Positions 63,908-64,000 of a DNA stretch of 64,000 nucleotides are shown piece after piece. The position numbers and the translations under genes were made by a program. Below the pieces are notes generated by a model. It was not told where the DNA came from. It worked only from the letters and a program-made list of their open reading frames with translations, and did not search any database. The first letter of the stretch is position 1; each line of letters starts with the position of its first letter. Source of the stretch: Phosphoribacter sp037046615 (GTDB lineage Bacteria; Actinomycetota; Actinomycetes; Actinomycetales; Dermatophilaceae); NCBI GenBank assembly GCA_037046615.1, contig JBAOHD010000012.1, positions 115,366-179,365 on the forward strand, read 5' to 3'.

Positions 63908-64000
63908 CTACTTGAACATGGCCGCGTCGGGGTTGCCTCGGGACATGAGGAACGCCAGGAGGTCGAGGAACTCGTCCTCGTTCATGAAGTCGGCCTGGCC
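63908..64000 (-). CDS. C-terminus of a PVC-type c-type cytochrome or haem-binding protein, partial
   Basis: 30 codons and a stop: ADFMNEDEFLDLLAFLMSRG, then NPDAAMFK. The pattern EEFLDLLAFL..GG(N/D)P...MFK closes many PVC-group proteins that carry a planctomycete-type cytochrome c or haem domain, where LLAYL lies on the last helix of the haem domain. The rest of the gene is beyond the right edge. Confidence 0.55.
   Translation of the reverse strand, partial: GQADFMNEDEFLDLLAFLMSRGNPDAAMFK

Overview
The window is a mosaic of three unrelated stretches, probably a chimeric metagenomic contig. Bases 1 to about 53,040 (GC-rich) come from a Bacteroidota bacterium, most likely a GC-rich Flavobacteriales-like lineage. 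The evidence is type IX secretion (T9SS) sorting domains of both kinds, choice-of-anchor L proteins, a DUF2490 porin-like protein and a Bacteroidota-type ABC transporter. Bases about 53,063-56,330 (clearly less GC-rich) look like an Anaerolineae-type Chloroflexota: the start of a radical-SAM gene, mobA, uspA and a membrane Ser/Thr kinase. Bases about 56,350-64,000 (GC-rich again) look like a PVC-group or Hydrogenedentota-type bacterium: glycosyltransferase, flippase, alcohol dehydrogenase, SDR, heparinase-like lyase and the tail of a PVC-type cytochrome, with 9-bp tandem repeats between genes. Genes are cut at both junctions. No rRNA, tRNA or CRISPR array was seen.

Most long genes, including dnaK, priA and panB, are broken every few hundred bases by shifts of frame. 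Where I resolved them they were mostly single extra bases, so I treat them as sequencing error, not pseudogenes. Each CDS is given as one gene from its real start to its real stop.

Layout of the Bacteroidota part: two giant secreted repeat proteins on the minus strand (1-14,629); a YwqK-like repeat protein, dnaK, a lipoprotein, panB, an RluA-type pseudouridine synthase and priA (15,063-23,717); a cell-surface and lipoprotein group (23,839-27,939); a large ABC transporter with a TerB-like front end, convergent with a SiaB/SiaC phospho-switch pair (28,035-32,224); a methyltransferase coupled to a ZIP metal transporter (32,388-33,823); a tightly coupled membrane-protein operon with its own winged-helix regulator and a dyad operator at its start (33,868-38,744); a gene-free, possibly structured transcript (39,139-39,335); then a mixed set of enzymes and surface proteins (39,345-53,038).

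The parts that work together most clearly are SiaB with SiaC (kinase and its phosphoprotein), the HTH_34 regulator with its operator and the coupled membrane genes, and the methyltransferase/ZIP pair. In the last segment the oxidoreductases and the polysaccharide lyase suggest sugar or uronate catabolism. I found no clearly new defence or mobile system. The best candidates for a second look are the 39.1-39.3 kb interval, the TACTTTG dyad operon, the SiaBC/TerB-ABC neighbourhood and the nested palindrome at 58.6-58.8 kb.
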